A program made the position numbers and the translations under genes. DNA of 64,000 nucleotides from Metallyticus violacea. Its lineage: Eukaryota; Arthropoda; Insecta; Mantodea; Metallyticidae. Positions 12,050 to 24,900 of this stretch are shown here, piece by piece. Positions within the stretch are counted from its first letter, which is position 1. The number at the start of each line of letters is the position of its first letter. Where the stretch lies: assembly GCA_030762175.1 (NCBI GenBank), contig CM060831.1:141673001-141737000 (forward strand). Reading direction: 5' to 3'. The notes under the pieces were generated by a model that saw only the letters and a program-made list of their open reading frames with translations, was not told where the DNA came from and searched no databases.

Positions 12050-12640
12050 AGCAAGGAGTGGGGGTAAACCAAAAGCGCTCTAGCGGCCGCAACTTTTGTT
12101 TTTTATCAAATAAACCTCTGTATATGCCATTGAAATAAAATATGAAATAGTTTCCGAAAATCGAAGAAGTCAAGGCTATTAGGAGGGGGGCTGACCTGAA
12201 AATCAAAATTTAAAAATCGCTCAAGTGGCACCTATATTTATTTAGATCGTTGAAATAAAATGATAAAAGCAGTTTCTGAAAATCAGTAAAATCAGATTAT
12301 TTGGACTGGGGAGTTTTATCTTAAACTCAAATTTTAAAAAACGCTCTAGCTGCATCAATATGCGTTTTTCGCAACAAAACTCTGTATATTGCATTTAATT
12401 AAAATAAGAAAACTTAGTTTGTGAAAATCAGGGAAATTGGGCTACTAAGTGTGGAGGTTTTCCTGAAGCCAAAATTTAAAATTCGTTCTAGCGGCACCAA
12501 TATTTGTTTTTTCTCAGCTATATTCGGTATATGCCGTTTAAATAAAACAAGAAAAATAGTTTCTGAAAATTAGGGAAATCGGATTATTACAAGTAGAAGT
12601 ATATTTGAGAACCTTAATTAAAAATCTCTCATTTCTTTCA
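12050..12640 (+). repeat. Tandem repeat array, ~142-bp period, four units plus partial
   Basis: A cgctctagcggc(a)cc-type word recurs at 12076, 12218, 12342, 12484 and (degenerate) 12626, giving spacings of 142, 124, 142 and 142 bp. Between these words each unit carries ctc(t/g)gtatat-gc-tt(g/a)aataaaa, then gtttctgaaaatcag and a (t)attaggag/ggctatt segment, then caaaatttaaaaa. Units are diverged but in register. The same family occurs inverted at 49.74-50.35 kb. There is no open frame and no match to any of the named transposon families. Confidence 0.85.
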
Positions 12641-15600
12641 AAATTAAAGAAGAAATTAATTCAGCATATACGCTTTATTTATAACGGTTCATATGTTTTA
12701 TATTCAACAAAACATTGTCTTGAATATAGCAATTATCAAATATTAATCTAATATGTGCATGAAAATTGTATTTGTACGTAAGAGCGCTCTGTAACAACCT
12801 TCAGAAAACGTTTGCATTACATGTTTTTACTACAATAAATTTTAAATTAAATTTCAAAGCTAGTGAAAATAGATGAAACTTTCGATTGTATATTGTTCAT
12901 TGTGTATATTTGCTTAGTACATTGTAGATGTTTTTGAATAGTTGCATGTTTTTTTTGTTTTGTTGAGCACATATGAACGTTTTCTTCTTAAATATAGAAG
13001 TTTTAAGTCGAAATATTGTGCAATTTCTCTATATTTTAATGAACGCAATAATGATATCAGGGGCTCAGTTCATAAACATCGTTATATATAAAAACGTTTA
13101 AAAATACCTACACAGTATATCTTTACTATCATTGGTCATATATTTCATTTAATTAACAGTATACCATTTTTTGTGGTTTAATTTCAATGATAATTCTAAA
13201 AATGTGGTTTCTCTTTTGTGATACTTATAGATTGCAAGAATTCTAGTTTTGTTCCCCTAATACCACACAGTAATGGCATAACTTATTTCATTTCATTGAT
13301 TAATAGTGCCATAATTCGAATTTTATATTTATTTCAAAGTTATTCAACTTCCTGAGGAATTTGCTTAGTTTACACATTCCTACGTCAAGGAATTTTTATG
13401 TATGTTAGAACATAAGTGAAATAAATGCGTTCAAGGAATTCTGCATGGGGATTATGTTGAGAAATAATTTCATTTTATATGATTAAGGCACAATCTATTA
13501 AATGCCTCTCTGTGGTTACGAACTGTTTCTCTAACCTTTTGCAACCGCGATATTCACTTGTCTGTCATAGTGGCTGTCTGCATCTGATGCACCTTCAGAT
13601 ATTTATGTGGCCACAAAACTGGGGTAATTATTTGAACTCTCTGTTGAAGTTAAGCAAATAATTGTTCCTTCAGGTAGATTACGTTGCGCTACGCCTATGA
13701 ATTTCTCCACAATACATTTGAGAAGCCCCTGAAAATACATAATTTTCATGCCCAAGTGAAATTTAGCAATGTTTCTACAATTTGTCTTTTTCGTTTGTTT
13801 TTTTTTTTATACTAATAAACGGTGTTTTGTTATTTTAACAATATATTCTCAATGTTAATTCGATCTTTCTAATCTCAAAATATTTTTAAGGAGAATACTT
13901 GGTGATTTTCGGCAAAAGGAGTTATTCAGTAAGGTTATGTTGCTCATCTTGAATACCTTCTGGGTAAATACTTGAGTGAGCTGGGAATATTTTGTTTGCT
14001 GCTCGCTCGAAATTGTACGGGGGGGGGGGGCATTCTTATTATTCCACTTCTTCATGCACTACCGTTCACGCTATGCAAATGTTTAAAGTGGTAATAGTAT
14101 ATTATGATTAGGAACGAGAAGTTTATGTATAAACATTTTTTTATTTCAGAGTATATACGTTGCCGGTACTAAGCATATTGATGTTTCAGTTCACATTAAT
14201 TCAGAAAAATAAATTCTATATAGAATTAGATGCATATATAAATATTTACGAAATATTCATTATCTTAGAGAATATACGGGAAAGGAACCTGGAAATTTAA
14301 TTTCATAATGGTAAATTAATTTAAAGGTTGCTGTTTACCTCCGTACTTCGCTAGAAAATCGTTGGATTTTGGAAGCTTCTAATTGAAACTAGAACTGATT
14401 GGACACTTTTTCAATTATGTAACAACTTCAGTGATTGTGGTTGACAGGAATGGCGTTTTCTGAGACAATTATAACGGCATGGTGAAGAAACACAAGAAAT
14501 GTATTTAGGAAATTATTTAGCCCTTTAGCATTATCTGAAGAAGAGAGTTGGAAACTAAATAGGAAAAATAAAACTTCCCGTTTCCGGCTCATAAGCCAAG
14601 CGTGAAGCAGAATGAGTGGTTTCAACTAAGTAATGTCAAAACAGATTACGATTACTTGTTTCTTACTTAAATTAGTAAATTTATGATGGCAAAATAAAAT
14701 TCTGAAAGACATGCAACTGACCAGTGAATTACAACTTAGAAGCAATTACTTTGCCTTGAAGCATATTTTTAACATTTTTATCATTTAAATGGTAGAAAGT
14801 GCATTTAGCACTAATATAAAACTGTCAGTATTATTTTATGAATGTAATTAAAGCGTGTGTAGGAAGATAAATGGTTGCAATATTATTTTGTATGTTATTG
14901 TTGTAAATTTAAAATAACATTTTGTCCAATTTAAGGGAATATTTGGGCAGTTTTTAGAGAACATTTAAATAAATGTGTCTAAGTTTTTCGAACATAACAC
15001 TCTCGTACATAATCATATCTGCTTATTATGTTGCACATATTGCATAAGTAAATATTAAGAAACAAGCGAATGGATGTAATTAATTTATACGAATGGAAGT
15101 TTAGCGTTAATGTCCGTTTTCTAACGAATAATTCTGAAGTTAATGCCTTCTTTTATTACAAGTATGACATCGTTATATCGATGAAGATTATATAGTTCGT
15201 TTGCCTATTGTTTTAGCGAATATTGGTTTACCGTAATAAAATATCCCAAATGAAAAGGGTGAAAATCGTTTGATACTGTCAGAAGGAATACGGCAGTTTC
15301 ATTTGATCAACAGTAAGAATATTAAGATTATTTCGGAAACTTTAGTGTTGGCACATATATCAGGAATACAACAGAATGGATTAGTATTATCTATGTCTGC
15401 TAATTTGATAGCGTATTCATTTTTATTAAATATGTAATGAAGATAATGATTATGTTTTCGGTAAAACAAATAATTTTCTTAATATTATCGTAACGCAATA
15501 TTCAGTTGATTATAGCTGTTTATCATTGTGTAACTAGTGTCGTAACGTAGCATTTTATTATCGATGTCGACCAACAATAAAAATTATTATTTATAATTCT

Positions 15601-16800
15601 GGTATGAAAAAGAAAGTTTATCTCATTTTTTTTACGTGTTTTCGTTTTGGAAACCGTTATTTTTAACTTTAAATAGGCGAGATGAGCAGCATATTTTATG
15701 AGCTTGGAGAAATTTTATTTTTCATTTCTTTATGCATCTTATGGAAACGAAAGGTATCTTATAGTATTTCGTATTACTTTAATTACAGACAGTGCTTTGT
15801 CACCTTGAATACTTTCTTAAGTTCAAGAAACATACAAAAAGTGCATTTACCATGGTATACTTTTGAGTATTTCGTATATAGTAGCATTAAGCAAGAATAT
15901 CACTAACAATCGAGCACTTTGGAATCTCTCCCTCTCAAAAAACATTACAAAAAGTAATTCTGAAATAATTAAAACATAGGTTAGCTTATAAAGAGCACAT
16001 AGACAGTAAATGCGCTCCAAAAGTTCATGGATATATATTTGAGCACACTTAAAATTAAAATAACAATGAAGTTGGCGATCCTGGTTTCAGAATAGAAGAA
16101 CAAAAAGAAAAGAGAATAGTACAAATAATATTATTCTTCAGACATTTATTTCTAATAATTATATTTTCAGATTAAATATTTGGCGGGGTTCCTGATAGTG
16201 TATTAGCACTTGATCAACAACACTTTTGTAACGGTAACCAGTGATTCATGTGGAAGATGGAATTTAAGTATCTTTGGTTACAAATCACAGAAAAAGTCAT
16301 CTACACAACACTAGATAATAATTAGCGATATGATGCGCTTTAAAAATAAAAAAGAAACGTACTAGCAATGGCAAACAAATGACTCTTTTGGAAGACCGCG
16401 AACATATAAATTAGGGATACTACATTTACAAAAAGAGCACAAAAGATTAAACACTTTTGTTGGCTTATATTTTCAACGTAAGCATATACTTCTGAGATTG
16501 TATGCCAATAAACTTCTAAGTATCACAACGTTTCATTAAAAACAGGCTGAGAAATTTCGGGAAATATAGCTTGGGAGAAATGTCCCTTTTAATTACACTG
16601 TAAATAGAACTATATACATTTTTAAGCATGAGAAAAGAAGATGGGTGAGTTTCTTGAGTACTGAAGGTGTATTTTGGTGAAAAACTTGAGCCTCAGATGT
16701 CCTTAAAAACTGAAAGAAAAAGTTGATCATATCTTCCAACCAACTGGTACGCTTTTATAGTATGTTAGAATGATTGTCTTAGAAATGCATTCTCCATAGA
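12641..16800. other. Long AT-rich intergenic sequence
   Basis: Over 4 kb no gene, tRNA, SINE or transposase relic was recognised. There are T and G homopolymer runs at 13798-13808 and 14020-14030. Frames at 13479-13661, 13855-14055, 14428-14625 and 15682-15906 are short and without recognisable domains. Confidence 0.5.
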
Positions 16801-16899
16801 TTCCTAACCCATCCTTCTTAAATTTCGTGACGGTGGCTTTCAAAAAACTCCGGTAAACACACATTTTCTCCAGAATTCAGAATGACTTGAACATGTGTC

Positions 16900-17750
16900 G
16901 TGTTACGTTTACAACGAAATTGAACTGAAGGAAGCGAAGACAGGTGAGGCGGTGAAGAAAGGGAGATCAGCTGATCTGCCTGTTGACTGTGGATCGGTGC
17001 GGGGTGACTCGGCGACCCACCTTCGGGGGAGTGCAAATGGAATAAAGAAGGGACTTACCTCCTCGCCTTGAGAAACTCTCCCTCCACCCGGAAAAGCACG
17101 CCGCACGCGTGCTAGTGTCGGCCATCATGTGACAGCTGTTGGAGGACGGTTTGGCGACGAGTGGGACAGAAGCACCGTGCATGACAGCTGCATGTTCACA
17201 CGTCATCACTGTTCACTCACATGCCTGATGTCCACACGTGTTCCGTACCTCACGCTCACAAAAATCGATATGACGGTCTCTGTGGGACCAGTGACTGGCA
17301 AACTCCATATGGAAAGGGCTTGTTCGGGAGCCCGGGGCGTGTCTGGGTGCTACCTGAGGATGCAGTGCCTGGCGTCGACATTCACCGCGTCCCTTCCGTC
17401 GCCGAAGCAGTCAACTGGACGACTGACTGAGAGGTATTGCAGAATCGAGCCGGCCTAGGTGTTCAAGTTCCCCTCTGCAACCCGTACCGATTTTACCACG
17501 CCCCACATCCAGGGTGCAGGCGCGGACCAGAGCGAGACGGCGCTAGGGGCAGGGGAGTGGGGTCTTCTCTAACCCTTGGGGCAGGTGGGGGTGGATGTGA
17601 CCGAGAAAGCTGAGATGGAAGAGAGAACAGATGTGGCAGCGGACCTGCGCTCTGCACCAGGAAAAAACAGCTTTTTAAAGCGACCGTCCACCCCAGCTCC
17701 CCACCCTTTACGAACCGTATAAAACCGTTCCCCTTGCCCTCTCTTTCCTT
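16900..17750 (-). promoter_or_regulatory. GC/CpG-rich island with candidate first exon and 5' splice site
   Basis: This ~850-bp block is clearly more GC-rich and CpG-dense than anything around it (for example cgccgcacgcgtg near 17099, ggagcccggggcgtg near 17329). On the minus strand GAG|GTAAGT, a near-perfect 5' splice donor, ends a possible exon at 17059. The minus frame through 17209-17060 is open up to that donor. It is the best candidate in the window for the promoter and first exon of a host gene transcribed leftward. I recognise no protein in it, and the overlapping open frames on both strands are not convincing by themselves. Confidence 0.4.
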
Positions 17751-17801
17751 CATATGGAATACATCCCCTCCTCGCTTTGCCATTTTTCCACTCTTCTCCT
17801 T

Positions 17802-17812
<11 letters not shown>

Positions 17813-17836
<24 letters not shown>
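17813..17836. repeat. (TA)n microsatellite
   Basis: A run of about twelve TA dinucleotides. It accounts for the (YI)n stretches in overlapping frames, which should not be read as protein. Confidence 0.95.
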
Positions 17837-17839
<3 letters not shown>

Positions 17840-18655
17840 AGAAGGAACGATCGAAGTTGTCTTCCTCATAGCACTCCATCTGACATAACATTCTCTTTCC
17901 AGCTTGCTTTCTTCTCGCCGTTGCACCTGCTTGCTTCCTTTTCTTATTTATTTCTTACGCTTTTGTATGAAGCTGACAAAGAGGAGAGACAATTGGGTAA
18001 AAGTATGCCCATAACGAAATCACGTGTTCCGTTTTTCACGTGTCGAGACTTAGTCGAAATGTGGATGGAAATAACATTTGTACTAGTTCTGTGATTCAAG
18101 ACACCCTTCTTTTTATAGTCTGAATCCTTGTCACTGACTCAAACACATGTTTTACTTAGAACGAATGGCCACAGAGTTCATTTCGCAGTTACCAAACGGG
18201 AGGCCTGCGTTCGCCAAGTGATTTTGACCGGCACATCGATTTGCCCCAAGATTACAACCATTTCATAAGTTAGAGAAGTTAGTTAGCTGCTTTCAATGTT
18301 CTGAGAAGGTTCTTAGTTGGAACTTTGCTCATATTAGCCATGTTATACTTGATCCTACCTTCAACAGTGTACTGGATGGCCAAAAAAGAAATTGCCTCAT
18401 TTTAGGGGCCCCATAGCTCCGGAACCATCAATGTCAGAAACTTGGCCCTTAGTGCAAAAGAAGTTATTACCGTCATGCTTTAATAAATATAAAATAGTTC
18501 ACAGACTATTGTGAACAATTTCTGGTAAATATGAACGTTGTCCAAACAAGCTGGTAAATCAAAGATTGCAACTTTGTCGCCAATCAGTATTAATATCTGT
18601 TTCAAGCAAGTCGGCCGAGTGAAGGTCTGTAATCTTTGGGCGTTCTTCATTTGTT
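17837..18655. other. Intergenic sequence, nothing recognised
   Basis: Mixed composition. The 105-codon frame at 17777-18094 starts in and owes its length to the TA microsatellite. No repeat family of the window is present. Confidence 0.45.
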
Positions 18656-18951
18656 GATTTGGTTTATTTACGGACGCTCTTTAACATCTCAGGTCATCGG
18701 CGTTCAATTCAATTCAATGCGTGAAAAGGTCGACAAAGTTTGCTCAGAGGCCTCGTATTTCAGGCTTGAGGTTCTTTACCGTGCCGTAAATGTACGACAC
18801 GGGACCCACGGCTTTATTTCCCTTCCGAACGAAGCCATACTTAAGATTTTTACGCCCCGAAAAAAACCCTTCGATCCTGCCCGGGATTGAACCCGCGATC
18901 TTGGGTCTATGAGGCAAATATGATTACCCCTACACTGACTACCATGACCGA
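18656..18951 (-). repeat. SINE family A
   Basis: This is a full-length minus-strand copy. The head is mutated near the acceptor end (atcggtcatggtagtcagtgtagggg in the reverse sense, with an insertion). B-box gggttcaatcccggg is retained, and the body is standard. Frames 18636-18890 (+) and 18776-19009 (-) are SINE translations. Confidence 0.9.
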
Positions 18952-20177
18952 TGCCTTCTTCAGGCGCTTTTAGCACGTTTCGACACCAGAGTACCCTGAA
19001 ATAGGTCACAGAGCTACAATGAAGGAAAACTTTGGAGAATAATGAAATTTTGGCGTGAAATCGTCACTTAAAGGCTGGTATATTTTGGATATGTTTCCAC
19101 ATATGAGTGACTTGTTACTATTGCTATTAATTGCCTTTGGTGAAAGATGGAAATGAAAGATTTCGCTTATTAATTTTTATGTTCTCATGGTCAGCAGCGA
19201 TATTGCAATAGTAGCTGCATAAGGGAACAGCTTACGAAGGTTATCTACATGCTTTTAATGTCGGAAGACGCCTGCCTTAGTGTCGACCGAAACGTCAAAT
19301 CTCCATAAACACCATTTGACAATTGTACCACGGGAAAAACATGTTAAGATTCAAGACTCCGGCCGTAGAAGTCTACGCATGTATTTATATGCCTTCAGTT
19401 TGCCGTGGGTTTGTGCAATGAATATTTTATTCATTAATATTATTTTCTCATCAATGATGTAAAAGATTTGCTGCCTAACTTATCAACGCACGATGAGTTC
19501 GTTTCTTTGCTAAGTTTTGAATTTGACAGAATAATTATGACTGGCGGTTAAAGCTATGAAACAGCGTGGGATATCTTCCAATTCATTAGCTCTTGGGATT
19601 TTTACGAACATTTAGTCGACAATCTCCTTGGTTTAAACAATATGAATTCGAAATTTCATACTAATAAGCCAAAGCAAATATTCTACCACTGCCCTCAAAT
19701 ATATGTGATTATATATTTGTTTCAACAATGACAACTCATCGCTTCATAAGCAAGTGAGATAGGCAGCAATCATCATTTGAAGAGAACATTTGTTTAATAA
19801 AGTTAACCAAAATTTACCACACTATCTTGGTAAATGTGAACAATGTATGGCAAAGTGGGAAAATATACAATGATTTCTTTCTGTGCCCTACATTTATCAA
19901 TTAAAAGGCAAATGTTTACAATAACCATTGATTGTAGACATTTACTGCATTCCCAGTATAACCATCAAACACACACCCACATATACGGGGGAAACGTAAA
20001 ATGTCGATCCATTGTCATGAAATATATATGACATATGACATCTAGATATAGTATATTTATCTTAATTTTGCGTCCCGTGTTCAAAGTTTAAATACAACTC
20101 GAAATACATTATTAAGTATGATGCCTGAAATTGTTGCACATGCTTTTCGTATATTTTGATTTTTTTTTTTTTTTGAC
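18952..20177. other. AT-rich intergenic sequence
   Basis: No gene or known repeat was recognised. A T run at 20160-20174 sits at the tail end of the next SINE and may be part of its target site. Short frames at 19280 and 19843 have no domain. Confidence 0.45.
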
Positions 20178-20462
20178 TTGGTTTATTTATGGACGCTCTT
20201 TAACATCTCAGGTCATCAGCGGTTCATTCAATTCAGGGCGTGAAACGGCCGACAAATTTTGCTCAGAGGTCTCTTCTTTCAGGCTTGCGGTTCTTTATCG
20301 TGCCGTAAATGTACGACACGGGACCCACGGCTTTACCTCCCTTCCGAAGGAAGTCATACTTAGGATTTTTACGCCCGAAAAAATTCGTCGATCCTGGCCG
20401 GGATTGAACCCGCGATCTTGGGTTTAGAAGGCAAGTATGGTTACCACTACACCACCAGGACC
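20178..20462 (-). repeat. SINE family A
   Basis: A near-consensus minus-strand copy: head tggtcctggtggtgtagtgg, B-box gggttcaatcccggcc, body with cttcggaaggg-aggtaaagcc, tail tccataaataaacc. The plus frame at 20131-20427 is antisense SINE. Confidence 0.93.
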
Positions 20463-20729
20463 AACTTTTTTGAATATTATTATCAGTTCCAGAAATGCCT
20501 TCCTTTGGTTCCGTACATCTGTTATTTTATAAATCCAAGAAGTATAAGGGCCTCTAATGCGGTGAACGTGATCACATTCGAGGTGAATCTCTACTTGTCT
20601 GTCGGTTGAGATATTCCTTCACATCTAATGAAAATGGAGGGGACTCTGTCTTTTGGAAGAAAACGAGTGTCTGCAATATCACCCGAAATTACCAAATAGA
20701 CTCCTATTGAACCTTTGCATATGTCAGAT

Positions 20730-21239
20730 AGAGCAATCTGGTACCGCCGCCGCGGCCATCACCACCACCAGACAATAGAGTAAATTCTTTATTTTGTTTA
20801 TTGGAAGGGGGTTGCTTGCCTCCTGGCAGGTGTGTTGGCAAACAAGCACGCTGCTAAATCCCTATACTACCGTTAAGGTACGTCGAACTCTAACGTACGG
20901 TAGAAATTGAAATTGAACGCTGAACTAGTCACCAAGTGGTTACGCTCAGATAATCTGACTAGCCAATAATATGAATTCACCGATAGCCTGTAAGGATGTC
21001 TAAATCCACAGTGGCGGGAAAATAGAGCGTCCGTGTATCACGTGGTCCTATTCAGTATTTAAGGGGATGAAATCGGCTTTTTTTTGACTTTTCAAGATTC
21101 AGTATTCAGCATTTGGAAGTCAGAATCTAGTCTGGTGAACTCGCCCTAGGACACTATGTTCGAGCTTCACTTGTGCTCGGCGCTCCTTCCAAAAACCAGT
21201 AACATCCCTGTAGATCGATAAGAAGAGTTATTGAGGTGA
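20730..21239 (+). promoter_or_regulatory. Promoter-like segment or solo-LTR candidate
   Basis: A TATA-like gtatttaagg at 21054-21063 is followed by repeated Inr-like tcagtatt/tcagcatt words at about 21110-21130. About 140 bp further on, ttgag|gtgagc near 21230-21240 looks like a 5' splice donor. The block is less AT-rich than its flanks and sits directly next to a transposase relic on the opposite strand. I could not find paired LTR ends or a primer binding site, so both the solo LTR and cellular promoter readings remain open. Confidence 0.25.
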
Positions 21240-21900
21240 GCTTTATTTGAATATAATCAAACTTCCATCACCATTCTTGCTACCACCCTAGCTCCTTCAA
21301 AATTTGGCCCACCAGCGTGGGGCATTATAATCTTCAAATATAGTAAAACTCCCCCGTCCAATAGCCACTCCACTCCTGCATAAGGTATATGTGTTGTCAG
21401 TATCATTGATCTCTTGTGTAATGTTGTGCTTCAGATCGTCCAGTGTATGGGGGCCTGCGACATAAACTCTGTCTTTAAGTAACCCTATAGGAGGTAGTTC
21501 GGGGTTGTCAAATCAGGAAATCTCGGTGACCACAGGTTCTTGGAGATTGTCTGTTCGTAATAGAAACTTTCAATTAGCGCTATGGATTGGTTTAATGTAT
21601 GACATCTTGTTTAAAATATCGATGATCCAACTCTACATAGTCCAATTGCTCAAAAAACTCCATGAAAATCCCTCGGTACTCTGCAGTGTCCAGTTTGTAC
21701 AAAGAAATTCGTCCTACTGTTCTCTGTGCGGATATTGAAGCACCAAACCCCGACTTAAACTGGGTGCTTTGATGCTTCATGAATAACGTGCAGATTTTGG
21801 ACGATCCAATAGAATGATATCTGTGAGTTCGCATAAATGGAATCATATTTCATCTATGAACTTGTAATGGACAATATATTGGCATTTTGAGCATTAAACA
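21240..21900 (-). pseudogene. Tc1/mariner-like transposase relic
   Basis: On the minus strand two frames carry pieces in transposase order. The upstream one (about 21592-21846) has a segment with FFEQLDYVELDHRYFKQD near its C-terminal part, resembling the region around the second catalytic aspartate (VELDHGYFQQDGA-type). The downstream one (about 21400-21500) contains LLKDRVYVAGPHTLDDLK, the conserved LWG-LKD-VY--(N/K)P-TL-ELK motif that follows the last acidic residue. The two are separated by frameshifts and stops. A similar downstream motif recurs at 34.2 kb on the other strand. Confidence 0.7.
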
Positions 21901-24900
21901 TCGTATTGTGTTATGTCTTATGCAGGAGGGAGGGCATTTTCAGGATGTTAGAGATTTATAATCTCTCAAAGATACTCTACACTTGAGTTATAAGAAGATG
22001 TGTCTAGATTAATGTTCCTGAAACGATATAGAGGAGAAGTAGTGTGTGTGTGGGGGGAGAAGTCAGTGCATTGGATTGCGAGAAAGTGAGACGGTGGCGG
22101 GAAAATGTTTGAGACAATTTATAGAAGGATTTAATGTTAAGTAACAAGAGTGTAAAAAATTCCAGAAAATGGGAGAGTTTTGGGGTAAATTTAAGGAGAA
22201 ATGGGAACGAAATAGGAAGAAAGTAAAAGAAAGCTTCTTACAACCAGATAACCACGTGGTTAACGAAGTAGGAAACTGTATTTTGGAGGAGCTGCTAGGA
22301 TCTATAGTAAATAATGTACGTACGGATATAGTTGTTATTGTAAACTGAGGGTATATTGTAACAAATTTTAAAGTTAAATGTGGCGTAATTCAATTTAAAA
22401 AGTGTGTCTAGCATCATACATTTTGAAATAAATAAATGTGTAAGTTTTATATAAATCACTCTGTACATTAAATGCATATATACTAAATAAATAGAATATA
22501 TAATGTGTTAACGGACTACACGATAATAATTTCAAATATTATAGTGGAGCGTTTGATTAGCAATTTTGTAAAGAACCATGTGCTACTGAATAATGAAGCT
22601 TCCATCAGCGTGATGTCATATAAAACAAATGGAATTTGTGAGCAGGTCCCTTCTTGTAGTGAAATCATTGTTATCTTTTGCCGTTGATTATTTTTTTTCT
22701 TTTGTGCTATTTTACAGCAGTGGATAATATTTAAGTTTACATCTTGAGAGCAAATTTCATCATAATATAATAAAGTAAATAATCTACTCCGTGGACAGGA
22801 ACCTGCAATCTTCGAGACCATTCTGTCGCCTTATCCATTAGACCCCACATTCGAGACTAAGATACATGTTATAATAATCGGTTAACGTTCAGTGAACGAT
22901 TAGTCCGAGATTTCAGAGATTTTTACTGCACTAAATCTAGAAATTGCTGATGAGCTGTTTTATTCCCTTGCAAGGCAAATGTGAGGACATTCTATGGAAA
23001 AAATTTGGTTTTAACACTTATCGCCCAATATTCCGTTATTTTTCTCCGCAGGTTCTAGAGAACCCATCTCAAATTGCTTGTCTAAGACCGCGCTACAATC
23101 TCAGAAAGTATTGCTGTGTAGTTCATTAACACCCACGTGAGCTATATTTTGCTCTTTCGAGCAGTGGGCGAGTAAAGCCGATAGCGCCGATGAAGGGATG
23201 CCGTAAAATACGATACATATAGATATGTTGAAATGCTAGAAATGACCTCTTTAATTGCGACTTTTTTATTTAAAATAATACTGAATATTCGCTTTAGGTA
23301 CTTTTATATCCCAAATTTAAATATCGCCTCTTATGAACCATGAACTTGTAGTCTGCTTGTTAACATTACTAATTTTGTCTTTAGTCCTGTTATTTTGTGT
23401 TTTGTATTTTTATTTTTACATATTGCACCTTGTCCCAATTAAACTAATTTTACTAACCTGAGTTCAACACCTTCCCGTTGATGTCAGACAAGTTTTAATT
23501 TGAGAGTATTCTGAAAGAAAACTGTTCAAATATGGCTATGGAAATGTATTTTTGCAATACGAGAGAAGATTAAGAATTTACATAATGTAACATTAGAAAA
23601 AATGTGTGATTTGTTAAACAACAATGCATTTTAATTTTGAATAACAACAGGTCGTATTAAATTTGAAATAGAACTTTAACATAGAACTGGTATAAACATA
23701 GTTCAGTAATACAAAATTTAAGCTACTATAAAGCAATTAAAATAATAAAATTAAAACTTTGAACCTGTAAATTTTAAACTGTAAATTTTTAAATCTTTTA
23801 ACTGCAGATCTTTCTTTACATCTTTGAACTTTCATCACTTTTGTCATATACTATTCATAAAATTGTTTGTAAACAAATACAAGGCATCAGCATATTGTAA
23901 AATTGCTCTTCTTTAAGAAAAAATAAAGAGACTTTAAGTAACATATTTTATACATACATTATACCTGGGTTACTGCATGTAATCTACGAAGAAGGCTCCG
24001 TGCCTAACAATATAGAATTGAAGAGCCGAAAAAGTCTGCATTCCACCTGAGTCCGGTTATTCTTTCTGTGTATAAATAGAGCAACAAAATCAAGTAAAGT
24101 CACCACCAAGCATGGGTCTTTCCTGATTCCATAAAGTTAAAATCTGCCTGAGTCAATGACCAGCGAACCTGCTCATCACACCATGCTTGCCTGCCGGCAT
24201 AATAACGAGGAAGAAGGAAGACTGCCATATCGATTGGAAAGGAAGAAATGCGCACAATAACCTCACTATTATTAGTTATTATAAATATTTAATATGCCAA
24301 AAAGCATTTAAACCATGCAAACAATTTTTGCTAAGTGCATGTTATGAACTACTGCAAGTTTCCAAAGCGAAATCCCGCATTGTTTGTAAAAATGTATTAT
24401 GAACTATGTTTTGGATATAAAGCTAGTTAGTCTGGTAAAAACTTCTCCATATATGTGCTGTTTATTGTGTTAGAAAAATGACACACAAAATTTGCTATTT
24501 ACGATTCCTATGCTTTGGAAAAAATCAAACAACAGTTCTACTGATTCCTATTTCTGTTTAACTGCTAACAGAGGAGTTGCAATAAAAATTAATATGCAAT
24601 TAAGCTACCAATTTGACATCAGCATTTATATAGTGAAGAATATCTTGCACCAGAGGTCGTGATCTGCAGAGATGAATCCATATGAAGAAGAAACAGGACG
24701 AGAGAAATGATCGTACATTAAAGCAAGTTGTTCAAGAACTTAATAGTTTTATTCGGGAGTTGGTCTAAACAACGACCTGAACTTTTAAGTTCTAGACTCA
24801 AAGGATGCAATGGTAGTCGCCATTGTGAGTTTTAGATTACTACTCCGAAGAAAAAGGCATAGTGTCTGTTCAGTTTTGGAAGTTCTTGGACAGCAAAACG

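Noticed and set aside
17493..17891. 132-codon minus frame with a YI repeat
   Set aside because: The start of this frame is the TA microsatellite translated; the rest is proline/arginine-rich translation of the GC-rich island and is antisense to other equally good frames.
22785..22860. Functional tRNA-Arg gene
   Set aside because: A- and B-box wording resembles tRNA-Arg, but the T-loop core is damaged and the acceptor arms do not pair well.
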